Positions 36,886 through 58,539 are shown, counted from the first letter of the stretch. The stretch: 64,000 nucleotides of DNA from Rhizobium redzepovicii (GCF_019793435.1 NZ_JAILYH010000006.1:248001-312000), one strand, 5' to 3'. Notes: generated from the sequence alone by a model not told the origin. Translations and numbers: made by a program.

Positions 36886-37062
36886 TTGTAAGAGATTGGA
36901 AGCAGGCCCTTGCGGCCGGTTTCCTGCGGACCTTGTCCGCACCCGCGTGGAAGGTGAGGGGTCTTAGCCGGACCCTAATGATCCGCACCACGCAACCGCA
37001 GCCGCCGGAGAGATCCGGCATCACGGGCCGGGCGACCGGCCGTTCATGAAAGGCAGAGAGAT

Positions 37063-37494
37063 ATGGCTAAGAAAGTTGCAGGCCAGCTCAAGCTTCAGGT
37101 CAAGGCAGGATCGGCAAACCCGTCCCCGCCGATTGGTCCGGCGCTTGGTCAGCGTGGCATTAACATCATGGAATTCTGCAAGGCGTTCAATGCCGCCACG
37201 CAGGAAATGGAAAAGGGTATGCCGATCCCGGTCGTCATCACCTATTACCAGGACAAGTCCTTCACCTTCGCGATGAAGCAGCCTCCGGTCAGCTACTGGC
37301 TGAAGAAGGAAGCGAAGATCACGTCCGGTTCCAAGACGCCCGGCAAGGGCGCCAAGGCCGGCTCCCTCACCAAGGCTCAGATCAAGTCGATCGCAGAAGC
37401 CAAGATGAAGGATCTGAACGCAGCGGATATCGAAGGTGCAATGGCGATGATCGAGGGCTCTGCCCGCGCCATGGGCCTGGAAGTGGTGGGTTAA
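37063..37494 (+). CDS. rplK: Ribosomal protein uL11
   Basis: A 143-aa L11 with an N-terminal [42 protein letters not shown], the methylated and thiostrepton-site region, and a C-terminal rRNA-binding domain. It forms the GTPase-associated stalk base on the 50S. 177 bp separate it from nusG; in E. coli this leader carries the L1 autoregulatory site, not individually identified here. rplA follows after 4 bp. Confidence 0.98.
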   Translation: MAKKVAGQLKLQVKAGSANPSPPIGPALGQRGINIMEFCKAFNAATQEMEKGMPIPVVITYYQDKSFTFAMKQPPVSYWLKKEAKITSGSKTPGKGAKAGSLTKAQIKSIAEAKMKDLNAADIEGAMAMIEGSARAMGLEVVG

Positions 37495-37498
37495 GATC

Positions 37499-38200
37499 AT
37501 GGCTGGTAAGCGCACGCAGAAGATCAACGAAGGTGTTGATCCCACTAAGCTCTACGCTCTGAGCCTGGCTATCGGCATGGTCAAGGAACGGGCTGTCGCC
37601 AAGTTCGACGAAACAATCGAGGTCTCGATGAACCTCGGCGTCGACCCGCGCCATGCGGACCAGATGGTTCGCGGCGTCGTCAACCTGCCGAACGGCACGG
37701 GCCGCACGGTTCGCGTCGCCGTCTTCGCTCGTGGCGTCAAGGCCGATGAAGCCAAGGCCGCCGGTGCCGATATCGTCGGCGCTGAAGACCTCGTCGAAAT
37801 CGTCCAGGGTGGCAAGATCGAATTCGATCGCTGCATCGCCACCCCCGACATGATGCCGCTCGTCGGCCGTCTCGGTAAGGTTCTCGGCCCCCGCGGCATG
37901 ATGCCGAACCCGAAGGTCGGCACCGTCACCATGGATGTCGCCGGAGCCGTCAAGGCTTCCAAGGGCGGCGCTGTCGAGTTCCGCGTCGAGAAGGCTGGTA
38001 TCGTCCATGCCGGCATCGGCAAGGCCTCTTTCGACGCCAAGGCTCTGGAAGAAAACATCCGCGCCTTTGCTGACGCCGTCATCAAGGCGAAGCCGGCTGG
38101 CGCCAAGGGCAACTACGTCAAGCGCGTGGCGATTTCCTCGACCATGGGCCCGGGCGTCAAGATTGAAGTCGGCTCGGTCACCGCAGCTCCGACTGCATAA
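37499..38200 (+). CDS. rplA: Ribosomal protein uL1
   Basis: A 233-aa two-domain protein of the E-site L1 stalk. Recognised by [47 protein letters not shown] and the C-terminal [18 protein letters not shown]1 usually represses the rplKA operon by binding its mRNA. It is 4 bp after rplK. Confidence 0.98.
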   Translation: MAGKRTQKINEGVDPTKLYALSLAIGMVKERAVAKFDETIEVSMNLGVDPRHADQMVRGVVNLPNGTGRTVRVAVFARGVKADEAKAAGADIVGAEDLVEIVQGGKIEFDRCIATPDMMPLVGRLGKVLGPRGMMPNPKVGTVTMDVAGAVKASKGGAVEFRVEKAGIVHAGIGKASFDAKALEENIRAFADAVIKAKPAGAKGNYVKRVAISSTMGPGVKIEVGSVTAAPTA

Positions 38201-38529
38201 GTTGATTGCCGGACCTCGGTCCGGTCACTGAAATTCCGGCCTCGCAAGGGGCCGGAATATTCCGGAGAAATCCGGAATCCTGTCCGAGATTGCAGGTGGT
38301 TTTCCCTTAATCACTTCGCCTGCATGAGACGGGTAAGACCCGAATTTCATGAAGTTCGCTTCTAGGAAATCGGTTCGAGCCTTGGATGCCTTGTGCCTCT
38401 TTAGCCTTGATTGGCGCGGGAGCGCGGGGGGACAGGATCCTCAAGCGTCGCTTGGGATCTCACATGATCCCGGGAGGCAAAAGGCAACCCGGCGGGCCCG
38501 TTTTCGGTCCCGCCAACTGGAGATAGGCA
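38201..38529 (+). promoter_or_regulatory. Probable L10 leader before rplJ
   Basis: 329 bp without a gene between rplA and rplJ, where bacteria place the L10(L12) autoregulatory leader. Pairing is rich: GGATC at 38455-38459 can pair with GATCC at 38436-38440 or GATCC at 38466-38470, mutually exclusive, and GGCGGGCCCGTTTTCGGTCCCGCC lies just before the start codon region. Exact L10 kink-turn site not resolved by eye. Confidence 0.5.
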
Positions 38530-39048
38530 GTGGAAAGAGCGGAAAAACGCGAATTCGTCACGGAACTGAACGAAGTCTTCAAGGCTTCGGGCTCAGTTGT
38601 CGTGGCCCACTATGCTGGTGCCACAGTCGCGCAGATGAACGACTTTCGTTCGAAGATGCGTGCAGCTGGCGGTACCGTCAAAGTCGCGAAGAACCGCCTG
38701 GCCAAAATTGCCCTTCAGGGTACGGAAGCGGAAGGGATCACTGATCTCTTCAAGGGTCAGACGCTGATTGCATACAGCACCGATCCGATCACCGCTCCGA
38801 AGGTCGTCATGGACTTCGCCAAGACCAACGACAAGATCGTTGTTCTGGGCGGCGCCATGGGAACAACCACGCTCAACGCCGATGCAGTCAAGTCGCTTGC
38901 GACCCTGCCTTCGCTCGATGAGCTGCGTGCGAAGCTGCTGGGCATGATCCAGACACCGGCTACCCGCATCGCTGGGGTTGTTGCAGCACCGGCAAGCCAG
39001 CTTGCTCGCGTGTTCGCGGCTTACGCCAAGAAGGACGAAGCCGCTTAA
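38530..39048 (+). CDS. rplJ: Ribosomal protein uL10
   Basis: A 172-aa L10 that anchors L7/L12 dimers. It starts with GTG ([25 protein letters not shown]) after GGAGATAGGCA. Central [23 protein letters not shown] is the rRNA-binding core; the C-terminal helix ([18 protein letters not shown]) binds L7/L12. 58 bp upstream of rplL. Confidence 0.97.
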   Translation: MERAEKREFVTELNEVFKASGSVVVAHYAGATVAQMNDFRSKMRAAGGTVKVAKNRLAKIALQGTEAEGITDLFKGQTLIAYSTDPITAPKVVMDFAKTNDKIVVLGGAMGTTTLNADAVKSLATLPSLDELRAKLLGMIQTPATRIAGVVAAPASQLARVFAAYAKKDEAA

Positions 39049-39106
39049 GGCGGTTTTTCGCTGTTTATAATCAACCGGTTCGAACCGAACAAAAGGAACT
39101 AGTAAA

Positions 39107-39484
<378 letters not shown>

Positions 39485-39498
39485 TCTTGAAACGCTTT

Positions 39499-39525
39499 TG
39501 GGAGGCAGTCTTTGCTGCCTCCCAT
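39499..39525 (+). terminator. Attenuator-like hairpin after rplL
   Basis: GGGAGGCAG...CTGCCTCCC, a 9-bp perfect stem with a short TCTTTG loop, about 15 bp after the rplL stop. Only a weak T-run (ATTTG) follows, so partial termination between rplL and rpoB is more likely than a full stop. Confidence 0.55.
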
Positions 39526-39544
39526 TTGCCGTTTTTCTGAACGA

Positions 39545-39582
39545 ATTACCCAAAAGCCGCGTCAAACCGGCTTTTGGGTAAT
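39545..39582. repeat. 15-bp perfect inverted repeat between rplL and rpoB
   Basis: ATTACCCAAAAGCCG (39545-39559) and its exact complement at 39568-39582 with an 8-nt loop. No T-run follows. Position corresponds to where E. coli has an RNase III processing site between rplL and rpoB, so an RNA-processing or attenuation role is inferred. Confidence 0.75.
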
Positions 39583-39745
39583 GGGTTCTTCAAAAGGATA
39601 GTCTCGCATCGAGGGCAGCACAGCAATCCGAGCTGAGCGTTTTCGGGTGTCGGACGAGATTGGATGACTCATTGATAGACGGGATCGACTGGCCATCGGT
39701 TCCCGTCCGTTGCAGGCCCGGGTGCAAGATTTTGAAGGAGCGACG

Positions 39746-43885
<4,140 letters not shown>

Positions 43886-43896
43886 GCACCTGATAG

Positions 43897-43924
43897 GGCG
43901 TGCGCTGCCAATGCGGCGCACGCC
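43897..43924. repeat. Hairpin between rpoB and rpoC
   Basis: GGCGTGCGC (43897-43905) and its complement (43916-43924) form a 9-bp perfect stem, 11 bp after the rpoB stop. There is no T-run. It is probably a stabilising or processing structure in the rpoBC mRNA; the rest of the 190-bp spacer shows nothing coding. Confidence 0.5.
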
Positions 43925-44075
43925 GGTCCCGCCGGGCGCCGTATCCGTATCGGCCCTGCAGGGAAGTTTCGCCGCATCTTGCGGTTATTCTCGTTTAAGC
44001 GAGGGAGGCGGCTCCCGGGAATTTGCCGCCGACCATCGCATTTTGAGGGCGCTTTAGCCCATGAAGGAGACAGGC

Positions 44076-48284
<4,209 letters not shown>

Positions 48285-48325
48285 TCCGCAGCCGACGACC
48301 ACCACTCAGGTGGCACGCGAATTGA

Positions 48326-48355
48326 AAAACCGCCCGGAGCGATCCGGGCGGTTTT
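48326..48355 (+). terminator. rpoC terminator
   Basis: AAAACCGCCCGGA-GCGA-TCCGGGCGGTTTT, a 13-bp perfect stem with a 4-nt loop and T-tract, 41 bp after the rpoC stop. It also faces the convergent minus-strand gene at 48447. Confidence 0.88.
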
Positions 48356-48446
48356 CGTTTTTGGTCTGCATTGATTGGTTGGGGGAGGGAAGGTGCTGCT
48401 TCCGCTTATACTGCCTTTGCGACCCGCAGCGTCAGCGGCGGCTCCT

Positions 48447-48740
48447 TCAGTTGAAGCGGATGATGGCGACCTCGCCGTCGACGGCACCCTGGTAAGCAGA
48501 GGCGTGCGGCTCTTCGGCGGGCACCTCGGTCAGCATGCCGATCTGGTCGAGATCGGCCTCGATGAAGCCTTCCTCGGCAAGGGCGTTCAGGGCCTCGCGC
48601 ACGGCCGTGTCGTCGTCGGGCGCCTTCAGCATGATGTGCAGGTCGATGCCTTCGCTGTCGTCGGACTCGTAGCCTTTGCCGATGATGATGAAGACCATCG
48701 GTCCGTCGAAATTATTGTCGTTATCAGGTGTCGTAATCAT
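48447..48740 (-). CDS. Conserved hypothetical protein
   Basis: A 97-aa acidic cytosolic protein starting MITTPDNDNNFDGPMVFIIIGKGYESDD, with an alpha/beta pattern (LHIMLKAPDDDTAVREALNALAEEGF) and no recognised family. ATG 48740 has AGGA upstream; the longer frame to 48806 is less likely. It is the only minus-strand gene in the 32.5-64 kb block, set between rpoC and rpsL. Confidence 0.72.
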   Translation of the reverse strand: MITTPDNDNNFDGPMVFIIIGKGYESDDSEGIDLHIMLKAPDDDTAVREALNALAEEGFIEADLDQIGMLTEVPAEEPHASAYQGAVDGEVAIIRFN

Positions 48741-48806
48741 CGCCTGTCCTTCGGCTCTTTGACGATTCGGTCGCTCGAATCCTGCTGTGAGGGCCGCACG
48801 CCGCAA

Positions 48807-49238
48807 TTGCTGATTCCTTAACTGCTTTTGCCGCGATGCCCAAGTTTTTATCTTGGTGCACGGCCGCCATTTCGTCTAGAAGGATGAAATCAGGGCGTTA
48901 GGCCCGCAGATCAAGGCGATACGGCGAGTTTATTTCTTAACCGGCCTTGACGAGAGGGGTGGAAACCAGTAGTACCCCGGCCATCAGATCCCATGTGAGG
49001 CTTGGCTGTTCGGGGCGACGCGCCCTGAAGTTCACCTCAAACAAGGTTCTAAACGCACGTTGAAGTCATGATGCTGCACGCACGACGCATATTTTATGCG
49101 TCCTCTGCTCCTTGTGGTCCATCTGCGGAAGCGGATTGGGCCATATTTTGCGCATTGACGGAAAGCATGCGTCACTGCCGGAGACGGCGCGAGTTCAAGC
49201 CCGCAAGGGTACTGAGATAAAACGTAAGGGATGGTTGA
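48807..49238. promoter_or_regulatory. Region upstream of rpsL (str cluster promoter and leader)
   Basis: 432 bp with no convincing gene. A CTTGAC at 48946-48951 matches the rhizobial -35; a poor TAGTAC lies 17-18 nt later, so the promoter is only possible. A perfect palindrome, GACGCATA-TTT-TATGCGTC (49084-49102), lies 137 bp before rpsL and could be an operator or leader hairpin. Confidence 0.4.
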
Positions 49239-49610
49239 ATGCCTACCGTAAACCAGCTGATCCGCAAGCCTCGCCAGGCGAACGTAAAGCGTAACAAGGT
49301 TCCCGCACTCCAGGAGAACCCGCAGAAGCGCGGCGTTTGCACGCGCGTCTATACGACGACGCCGAAGAAGCCGAACTCGGCTCTGCGTAAGGTCGCAAAG
49401 ATCCGCCTGACCAACGGCTTCGAAGTCATTGGTTACATCCCCGGCGAAGGTCACAACCTTCAGGAACACTCTGTCGTCATGATCCGTGGCGGCCGCGTCA
49501 AGGACCTTCCGGGTGTCCGTTATCACATCATCCGCGGCGTTCTCGATACCCAGGGTGTCAAGAACCGCAAGCAGCGCCGCTCCAAATACGGTGCGAAGCG
49601 TCCGAAGTAA
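49239..49610 (+). CDS. rpsL: Ribosomal protein uS12
   Basis: A 123-aa decoding-centre protein beginning [29 protein letters not shown] and [13 protein letters not shown] carry the lysines equivalent to E. coli K42/K87 regions unchanged, so no streptomycin-resistance change is seen. First gene of the str cluster; rpsG follows after 77 bp. Confidence 0.98.
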   Translation: MPTVNQLIRKPRQANVKRNKVPALQENPQKRGVCTRVYTTTPKKPNSALRKVAKIRLTNGFEVIGYIPGEGHNLQEHSVVMIRGGRVKDLPGVRYHIIRGVLDTQGVKNRKQRRSKYGAKRPK

Positions 49611-49654
49611 TTCGGTTTTGAATAATCCGGCGCTGCGCGAGGTCCTCCGCGTGA

Positions 49655-50158
<504 letters not shown>

Positions 50159-50187
50159 TTCCGAACGGTATCGAAAGGCAGTCCACA

Positions 50188-52287
50188 ATGGCTCGCGAAT
50201 ATAAGATCGAAGACTACCGTAATTTCGGTATCATGGCGCATATCGACGCCGGCAAGACCACGACCACCGAGCGTATCCTTTATTACACCGGTAAGTCGCA
50301 CAAGATCGGCGAAGTCCACGACGGCGCAGCCACCATGGACTGGATGGAGCAGGAGCAGGAGCGTGGCATCACGATCACCTCCGCTGCCACCACGACCTTC
50401 TGGAAGGGCCGTGACGGCAAGATGCGCCGCTTCAACATCATCGACACCCCCGGCCACGTCGACTTCACTATCGAAGTCGAGCGTTCGCTGCGCGTTCTCG
50501 ACGGCGCTATCGCGCTGCTCGATGCCAACGCCGGTGTCGAGCCGCAGACGGAAACCGTCTGGCGCCAGGCTGAGAAGTACAATGTCCCGCGGATGATCTT
50601 CTGCAACAAGATGGACAAGACGGGCGCCGACTTCTATCGCTCCGTCGAGATGATCAAGACCCGCCTCGGCGCAACGGCTGTCGTCATGCAGCTGCCGATC
50701 GGTGCTGAAACCGAGTTCAAGGGCGTTATCGACCTGATCGAGATGAACGCTCTCATTTGGCGCGACGAGTCGCTCGGCGCCCAGTGGGATGTCGTCGAGA
50801 TCCCCGAGGACATGAAGGCCAAGGCCGAAGAATATCGCGAAAAGCTGATCGAAACCGTCGTCGACATCGACGAAGCCGCGATGGAAGCCTATCTCGAAGG
50901 CGTTCTGCCCGACAACGATCAGATCCGTGCGCTCGTTCGCCGCGGCACGATCGACGTCAAGTTCCACCCGATGTTCTGCGGCACCGCGTTCAAGAACAAG
51001 GGCGTGCAGCCGCTGCTCGACGCCGTCGTCGACTACCTGCCGTCGCCGATGGATATCCCGGCCATTAAGGGCATCGACTTCAAGACGGAAGCTGACATCG
51101 AGCGTCATGCCGATGACAACGAGCCGCTCTCCATGCTCGCCTTCAAGATCATGAACGACCCCTTCGTCGGTTCGCTGACCTTCGCCCGCATCTACTCCGG
51201 CAAGCTCGAAAAGGGCGCGTCGGTCATGAACACGGTCAAGGACAAGCGCGAGCGCGTCGGCCGCATGCTGCAGATGCACTCCAACTCGCGTGAAGACATC
51301 GAAGAAGCCTTCGCAGGCGACATCGTCGCTCTCGCCGGCCTCAAGGAAACCACGACGGGTGACACGCTCTGCGATCCGTTGAAGCCGGTTATCCTCGAGC
51401 GCATGGAATTCCCCGAGCCGGTCATCCAGATCGCCATCGAGCCGAAGACCAAGGGCGACCAGGAAAAGATGGGCCTTGCGCTCAACCGCCTGGCTGCAGA
51501 AGATCCGTCCTTCCGCGTCAAGACCGACCAGGAATCCGGCCAGACCATCATTGCCGGCATGGGCGAACTGCATCTCGACATCATCGTCGACCGCATGCGT
51601 CGTGAATTCAAGGTTGAAGCAACTGTCGGCGCGCCGCAGGTTGCCTATCGCGAAACCATCACGCGCCAGCACGAAGAAGACTACACGCACAAGAAGCAGT
51701 CCGGTGGTACCGGCCAGTTCGCGCGCGTCAAGATCGTCTTCGAACCGAACCCGGAAGGCGACGAATTCAAGTTCGAATCCAAGATCGTCGGCGGTTCCGT
51801 TCCGAAGGAATACATCCCCGGCGTCCAGAAGGGCATCGAAAGCGTCCTGTCTTCGGGTCCGCTCGCTGGCTTCCCGATGCTCGGCGTCAAGGCGACCCTC
51901 ATCGACGGCGCTTTCCATGACGTCGACTCCTCGGTTCTCGCCTTCGAAATCGCATCGCGTGCCTGCTTCCGTGAAGCAGCCAAGAAGGCCGGCGCTCAGC
52001 TGCTCGAGCCGATGATGAAGGTCGAAGTCGTCACCCCGGAAGATTATGTCGGCGACGTCATCGGCGACCTGAACTCCCGTCGCGGTCAGATCCAGGGTCA
52101 GGAAAGCCGTGGTATCGCCGTGGTCATCAACGCGAACGTTCCGCTCGCGAACATGTTCAAGTACGTCGACAACCTGCGCTCCATGTCCCAGGGCCGCGCT
52201 CAGTACACGATGACCTTCGATCACTATTCGCCGGTCCCGTCGAACGTCGCAACTGAAATCCAGGCAAAGTATTCCGGTCAGAAGTGA
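50188..52287 (+). CDS. fusA: Elongation factor G
   Basis: A 699-aa translocase GTPase. G1 [16 protein letters not shown]2/switch [11 protein letters not shown]3 DTPGHVDF, G4 NKMDKTGAD; domains II-V follow with [12 protein letters not shown] and the C-terminal [17 protein letters not shown]. Standard length. Between rpsG and tuf copy 2 in the usual str order. Confidence 0.98.
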   Translation: MAREYKIEDYRNFGIMAHIDAGKTTTTERILYYTGKSHKIGEVHDGAATMDWMEQEQERGITITSAATTTFWKGRDGKMRRFNIIDTPGHVDFTIEVERSLRVLDGAIALLDANAGVEPQTETVWRQAEKYNVPRMIFCNKMDKTGADFYRSVEMIKTRLGATAVVMQLPIGAETEFKGVIDLIEMNALIWRDESLGAQWDVVEIPEDMKAKAEEYREKLIETVVDIDEAAMEAYLEGVLPDNDQIRALVRRGTIDVKFHPMFCGTAFKNKGVQPLLDAVVDYLPSPMDIPAIKGIDFKTEADIERHADDNEPLSMLAFKIMNDPFVGSLTFARIYSGKLEKGASVMNTVKDKRERVGRMLQMHSNSREDIEEAFAGDIVALAGLKETTTGDTLCDPLKPVILERMEFPEPVIQIAIEPKTKGDQEKMGLALNRLAAEDPSFRVKTDQESGQTIIAGMGELHLDIIVDRMRREFKVEATVGAPQVAYRETITRQHEEDYTHKKQSGGTGQFARVKIVFEPNPEGDEFKFESKIVGGSVPKEYIPGVQKGIESVLSSGPLAGFPMLGVKATLIDGAFHDVDSSVLAFEIASRACFREAAKKAGAQLLEPMMKVEVVTPEDYVGDVIGDLNSRRGQIQGQESRGIAVVINANVPLANMFKYVDNLRSMSQGRAQYTMTFDHYSPVPSNVATEIQAKYSGQK

Positions 52288-52355
52288 CCGGAATACCAAT
52301 TGACCGATAACAAGAATTAGATCCCTTCGGGGACTAGCAAAACGGAGAGCCGAAA

Positions 52356-53531
<1,176 letters not shown>

Positions 53532-53565
53532 TTAGCGGCTGGGCCACCAGGCCCAAGGAAAGGAT

Positions 53566-53589
53566 AGGGACGCCGATCTCGGTGTCCCT
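53566..53589 (+). promoter_or_regulatory. Hairpin in the rpsJ leader
   Basis: AGGGACGCCGA (53566-53576) pairs with TCGGTGTCCCT (53579-53589), 11 bp with one G-U, inside the 154-bp tuf-rpsJ spacer. This is where the S10 operon leader, target of L4 regulation in E. coli, would lie. No T-run follows. Regulatory role is inferred from position. Confidence 0.45.
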
Positions 53590-53685
53590 CTCGATCTTTG
53601 AAACCGGTGGCCCGCTAACGTAACTGAAGGTAAGTCGTGTCCCTGAATGGTGACACGCGGATAACAGACACAAGGATAAAGTCGA

Positions 53686-53994
53686 ATGAACGGCCAGAAT
53701 ATCCGCATCCGCCTGAAGGCGTTCGATCACCGGATTCTCGATGCCTCCACGCGCGAGATCGTATCGACGGCTAAGCGCACCGGTGCAAGCGTCCGGGGCC
53801 CCGTTCCGCTTCCGACCCGCATCGAGAAGTTTACGGTCAACCGGTCCCCGCACATCGACAAGAAGAGCCGTGAACAGTTCGAGATGCGCACGCACAAGCG
53901 CCTTCTCGATATCGTTGACCCGACCCCGCAGACGGTAGACGCGCTGATGAAGCTCGATCTCGCCGCCGGTGTCGATGTTGAGATCAAGCTCTGA
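53686..53994 (+). CDS. rpsJ: Ribosomal protein uS10
   Basis: A 102-aa S10 (NusE): [61 protein letters not shown]. It works in the 30S head and in NusB/NusG antitermination complexes. First gene of the S10 cluster; 39 bp before rplC. Confidence 0.98.
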   Translation: MNGQNIRIRLKAFDHRILDASTREIVSTAKRTGASVRGPVPLPTRIEKFTVNRSPHIDKKSREQFEMRTHKRLLDIVDPTPQTVDALMKLDLAAGVDVEIKL

Positions 53995-54033
53995 GACCTC
54001 GGGTCTTCGGGCTGAGTGAGAAGGATTGAACCG

Positions 54034-54675
54034 ATGCGTTCAGGTGTGATTGCACAGAAGGTGGGAATGACCCGCGTCTATAACGACGCCGGTGAGCATG
54101 TCCCGGTAACGGTACTGCGTATGGACGGCTGCCAGGTCGTCGCCACGCGCACTGTCGAAAAGAATGGCTATACCGCAGTTCAGCTCGGTGCCGGCCAGGC
54201 GAAGGTGAAGAACACCTCCAAGGCGATGCGCGGCAACTTTGCCGTTGCCAACGTCGAGCCGAAGGCCAAGGTTGCTGAATTCCGCGTGTCGGAAGACCAG
54301 CTGCTTGAGATCGGCACGGAGATCAAGGCGGGTCACTTCGCAGCCGGTCAGCTCGTCGATGTGACGGGCACGACGATCGGTAAGGGTTTTGCCGGCGCCA
54401 TGAAGCGCCATGGTTTCGGCGGTCTTCGCGCCACGCACGGTGTGTCGGTTTCGCACCGCTCGCACGGTTCGACCGGCTCGCGCCAGGATCCGGGCAAGGT
54501 TTTCAAGAACAAGAAGATGGCTGGTCACATGGGCCAGACGCGCGTCACGACGCAGAACCTGGAAGTGGTTTCGACCGACGAAGATCGTGGTCTGATCCTG
54601 ATCAAGGGTGCTGTTCCCGGTTCCAAGGGTGCCTGGATCATCGTGCGCGACGCCGTCAAGTCGGCCGCGAAGTAA
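54034..54675 (+). CDS. rplC: Ribosomal protein uL3
   Basis: A 213-aa L3, starting [18 protein letters not shown] at 54034 after GAAGGATTGAACCG. Central [14 protein letters not shown]...[34 protein letters not shown] is the loop reaching the peptidyl-transferase centre. Early 50S assembly protein. rplD starts 13 bp after its stop. Confidence 0.98.
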   Translation: MRSGVIAQKVGMTRVYNDAGEHVPVTVLRMDGCQVVATRTVEKNGYTAVQLGAGQAKVKNTSKAMRGNFAVANVEPKAKVAEFRVSEDQLLEIGTEIKAGHFAAGQLVDVTGTTIGKGFAGAMKRHGFGGLRATHGVSVSHRSHGSTGSRQDPGKVFKNKKMAGHMGQTRVTTQNLEVVSTDEDRGLILIKGAVPGSKGAWIIVRDAVKSAAK

Positions 54676-54688
54676 GGGAGCCAGATCA

Positions 54689-55309
54689 ATGGAATTCAAC
54701 GTCAAAACCCTCGAGGGAAAAGACGCCGGGAAGGTTTCCCTTTCGGACGCGATTTTCGGCCTCGAGCCCCGCGAAGACATTCTCGCCCGCGTCATCCGCT
54801 GGCAGCTTGCCAAGAAGCAGCAGGGCACCCACAAGGCAAAGGGCCGCGCTGAAGTTTCGCGCACCGGCGCCAAGATGTACAAGCAGAAGGGTACGGGCCG
54901 CGCTCGTCACCATTCGGCTCGCGCTCCGCAGTTCCGCGGCGGCGGCAAAGCTCACGGCCCGGTTGTCCGCAGCCACGAGCATGACCTTCCCAAGAAGGTT
55001 CGTGCACTCGGCCTGCGCCTCGCTCTTTCGGCCAAGATCAAGGCCGATGACGTCATCGTCATCGACAATCTGGTTGCCGCTGAAGCCAAGACCAAGGCTC
55101 TCGCGTCCGTATTCGAGACGCTCGGCCTGACCAACGCCCTCTTCATCGGCGGTGCAGAACTTGACGGCAACTTCAAGCTCGCAGCTCAGAACATCCCGAA
55201 CATCGATGTTCTGCCGATCCAGGGCATCAACGTTTATGACATCGTGCGCCGCGGCAAGCTCGTGCTTTCCAAGGCTGCGGTTGAAGCGCTAGAGGAGCGA
55301 TTCAAGTGA
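54689..55309 (+). CDS. rplD: Ribosomal protein uL4
   Basis: A 206-aa L4 that lines the exit tunnel with its loop ([30 protein letters not shown]). Start [15 protein letters not shown] at 54689 with GGGAGCC upstream; the open frame extends further into rplC but is not the family start. It overlaps rplW by 4 bp (GTGA). L4 is the likely autoregulator of this cluster, by analogy. Confidence 0.98.
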   Translation: MEFNVKTLEGKDAGKVSLSDAIFGLEPREDILARVIRWQLAKKQQGTHKAKGRAEVSRTGAKMYKQKGTGRARHHSARAPQFRGGGKAHGPVVRSHEHDLPKKVRALGLRLALSAKIKADDVIVIDNLVAAEAKTKALASVFETLGLTNALFIGGAELDGNFKLAAQNIPNIDVLPIQGINVYDIVRRGKLVLSKAAVEALEERFK

Positions 55310-55599
55310 CCGATCTTCGCCACTACGATGTGATCGTCTCTCCGGCGATCACCGAAAAGTCCACGCTGGTATCCGAAAACAACCAGGTTGTTTTCAATGT
55401 CGCCAAGCAGGCGACGAAGCCGGAAATCAAGGCTGCTGTCGAGGCGCTGTTCGGCGTCAAGGTTACGGCCGTCAACACTCTGCTGCGCAAGGGCAAGACC
55501 AAGCGGTTCCGCGGTTTCGTCGGCAAGCAGAAGGACGTGAAGAAGGCTGTTGTGACCCTGGCTGAAGGCCAGACGATCGACGTCTCCACCGGTCTCTGA
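55306..55599 (+). CDS. rplW: Ribosomal protein uL23
   Basis: A 97-aa L23 with a GTG start overlapping the rplD stop (GTGA), indicating coupling; GAGGAGCGA precedes it. [20 protein letters not shown] and [18 protein letters not shown] are typical. It sits at the exit-tunnel mouth and docks SRP and trigger factor. Confidence 0.98.
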   Translation: MTDLRHYDVIVSPAITEKSTLVSENNQVVFNVAKQATKPEIKAAVEALFGVKVTAVNTLLRKGKTKRFRGFVGKQKDVKKAVVTLAEGQTIDVSTGL

Positions 55600-55610
55600 G
55601 GTATAAGAAA

Positions 55611-56447
55611 ATGGCATTGAAAACATTCAATCCGATCACCCCGAGCCAGCGCCAGCTGGTCATCGTCGACCGTTCGGCCCTCTACAAGGGCAAGCCGGTC
55701 AAGGCGCTGACGGAAGGCCTGACCAAGAGCGGCGGTCGTAACAACCTCGGTCGCATCACCGCCCGCTTCATCGGCGGCGGTCACAAGCGTACCTATCGCC
55801 TGATCGACTTCAAGCGTCGCAAGTTCGACGTCGAAGGCACGGTCGAGCGTATCGAATACGATCCGAACCGCACGGCTTTCATCGCGTTGGTCAACTATGC
55901 TGACGGCGAGAAGGCTTACATCCTCGCTCCTCAGCGTCTCGCTGCCGGTGACAAGGTCATCGCTTCCGAGAAGGCTGTCGACGTCAAGCCTGGCAATACC
56001 ATGCCGCTGCAGTTCATCCCGGTCGGTTCCATCATCCACAACGTGGAAATGAAGCCGGGCAAGGGCGGTCAGATCGCTCGCTCCGCCGGTGGCTACGCAC
56101 AGCTCGTCGGCCGTGACCAGGGCATGGCGATCCTTCGCCTGAACTCGGGTGAACAGCGTCTCGTGCATGGCTCCTGCCTCGCTTCGATCGGCGCCGTCTC
56201 CAACCCTGACCACGCCAACATCAACGACGGCAAGGCCGGTCGTACCGTTTGGCGCGGCAAGCGTCCGCATAACCGCGGTGTCGTCATGAACCCGGTCGAC
56301 CATCCGCACGGCGGTGGTGAAGGCCGCACCTCCGGTGGTCGCCATCCGGTGACACCATGGGGCAAGCCGACCAAGGGCAAGCGCACCCGGTCGAACAAGT
56401 CGACCGACAAGATGATCATGCGCTCGCGTCATCAGCGTAAGAAGTAA
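55611..56447 (+). CDS. rplB: Ribosomal protein uL2
   Basis: A 278-aa L2, a primary 23S-binding protein near the peptidyl-transferase centre. [41 protein letters not shown] and the conserved His loop [33 protein letters not shown] are present. Ends RSRHQRKK. It is 15 bp before rpsS. Confidence 0.98.
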   Translation: MALKTFNPITPSQRQLVIVDRSALYKGKPVKALTEGLTKSGGRNNLGRITARFIGGGHKRTYRLIDFKRRKFDVEGTVERIEYDPNRTAFIALVNYADGEKAYILAPQRLAAGDKVIASEKAVDVKPGNTMPLQFIPVGSIIHNVEMKPGKGGQIARSAGGYAQLVGRDQGMAILRLNSGEQRLVHGSCLASIGAVSNPDHANINDGKAGRTVWRGKRPHNRGVVMNPVDHPHGGGEGRTSGGRHPVTPWGKPTKGKRTRSNKSTDKMIMRSRHQRKK

Positions 56448-56462
56448 GAGAGGAAGTCTCCA

Positions 56463-56741
56463 ATGGCTCGTTCAGTATGGAAAGGTCCGTTCGTTGACGG
56501 CTATCTTCTCAAGAAGGCTGAGAAGGTTCGTGAAGGCGGACGTGCAGAAGTAATCAAGATCTGGAGCCGTCGCTCCACGATCCTGCCGCAGTTCGTCGGT
56601 CTTACCTTCGGCGTCTACAACGGCAGCAAGCATATCCCGGTCAGCGTCAATGAAGACATGGTCGGCCACAAATTCGGTGAATTCTCTCCGACCCGCACCT
56701 ACTACGGTCACGGCGCGGACAAGAAGGCGAAGAGGAAGTAA
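56463..56741 (+). CDS. rpsS: Ribosomal protein uS19
   Basis: A 92-aa S19: [69 protein letters not shown]. It binds the 16S head with S13. Two bp separate it from rplV. Confidence 0.98.
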   Translation: MARSVWKGPFVDGYLLKKAEKVREGGRAEVIKIWSRRSTILPQFVGLTFGVYNGSKHIPVSVNEDMVGHKFGEFSPTRTYYGHGADKKAKRK

Positions 56742-56743
56742 CA

Positions 56744-57132
56744 ATGGGCAAGGCAAAAGCCGAACGCCGGCTGAAGGACAACGAGGCGCAAGCAGTCGCC
56801 CGCACGCTCCGCGTCAGCCCCCAGAAGCTCAATCTGGTTGCTGCGGCCATCCGTGGCAAGAAGGTCGAGCGCGCACTCGCTGAGCTGGAGTTCTCCCGCA
56901 AGCGTATCGCAGGTGCCGTCAAGAAGACGCTCGAATCTGCGATCGCCAACGCTGAGAACAACCACGATCTCGACGTCGACGCTCTCGTCGTCGCCGAGGC
57001 CTATGTCGGCAAGTCGATCGTCATGAAGCGTTTCCACGCTCGTGGTCGCGGTCGCGCGTCGCGCATCGAAAAGCCTTTCGCGCACCTGACGATCGTCGTT
57101 CGTGAAGTGCAGGCAGTTGAGGAGGCCGCATA

Positions 57133-57133
<1 letters not shown>
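56744..57133 (+). CDS. rplV: Ribosomal protein uL22
   Basis: A 129-aa L22 with the globular domain ([28 protein letters not shown]) and the extended tunnel hairpin ([26 protein letters not shown]), in the macrolide-relevant constriction. Its stop overlaps the rpsC ATG (TAATG). Confidence 0.98.
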
Positions 57134-57864
<731 letters not shown>

Positions 57865-57900
57865 TAGCGCGCGTGGCAGAGAAGTTCGGAGAATAAGAAA

Positions 57901-58314
57901 ATGTTGCAGCCAAAGCGTACCAAGTACCGCAAGCAGTTCAAGGGCCGCATCAAGGGCGTCGCCAAGGGCGGTTCTGACCTGGCATTCGGCGAATTCGGCC
58001 TGAAGGCTCAGGAACCCAACCGCGTCAACGCGCGCGAGATCGAAGCGGCCCGCCGCGCGATCACGCGTTACATGAAGCGCGCCGGCCGTGTGTGGATCCG
58101 CGTGTTCCCGGACGTTCCGGTAACCGCAAAGCCGACCGAAGTCCGCATGGGTAAGGGTAAGGGCTCCGTTGAATACTGGGCATGCAAGGTCAAGCCCGGC
58201 CGTATGATGTTCGAGATCGATGGTGTCAGCGAAGAAATCGCCCGTGAGGCGCTTCGTCTCGGCTCTGCCAAGCTCTCGGTCAAGACGCGCTTCGTTCAGC
58301 GCATTGCAGAGTAA
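57901..58314 (+). CDS. rplP: Ribosomal protein uL16
   Basis: A 137-aa L16: [50 protein letters not shown]. The arginine hydroxylated by YcfD in E. coli lies in the KGRI-like part of the family and is not analysed further. It organises the A-site tRNA region. 12 bp before rpmC. Confidence 0.98.
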   Translation: MLQPKRTKYRKQFKGRIKGVAKGGSDLAFGEFGLKAQEPNRVNAREIEAARRAITRYMKRAGRVWIRVFPDVPVTAKPTEVRMGKGKGSVEYWACKVKPGRMMFEIDGVSEEIAREALRLGSAKLSVKTRFVQRIAE

Positions 58315-58326
58315 GGGATTGAGCTC

Positions 58327-58527
58327 ATGAAAGCCTCAGATGTTCGCGGCTTCACCGCCGACCAACTCAAGGACGAGCTTGCCAAGCTGAAGAAGGAGCA
58401 GTTCAACCTGCGCTTCCAGAAGGCGACCGGCCAGCTCGAAAAGTCCTCGCGCATCAATGAAGTCCGCAAGGACATCGCCCGCGTGAAAACCATTGCCCGC
58501 CAGAAGGCGGCAGAAGTTAAGGCCTAA
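58327..58527 (+). CDS. rpmC: Ribosomal protein uL29
   Basis: A 66-aa helical hairpin protein: [31 protein letters not shown], ending [16 protein letters not shown]. It sits beside L23 at the tunnel exit. 12 bp before rpsQ. Confidence 0.97.
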   Translation: MKASDVRGFTADQLKDELAKLKKEQFNLRFQKATGQLEKSSRINEVRKDIARVKTIARQKAAEVKA

Positions 58528-58539
58528 AGGAAGAAAAAT

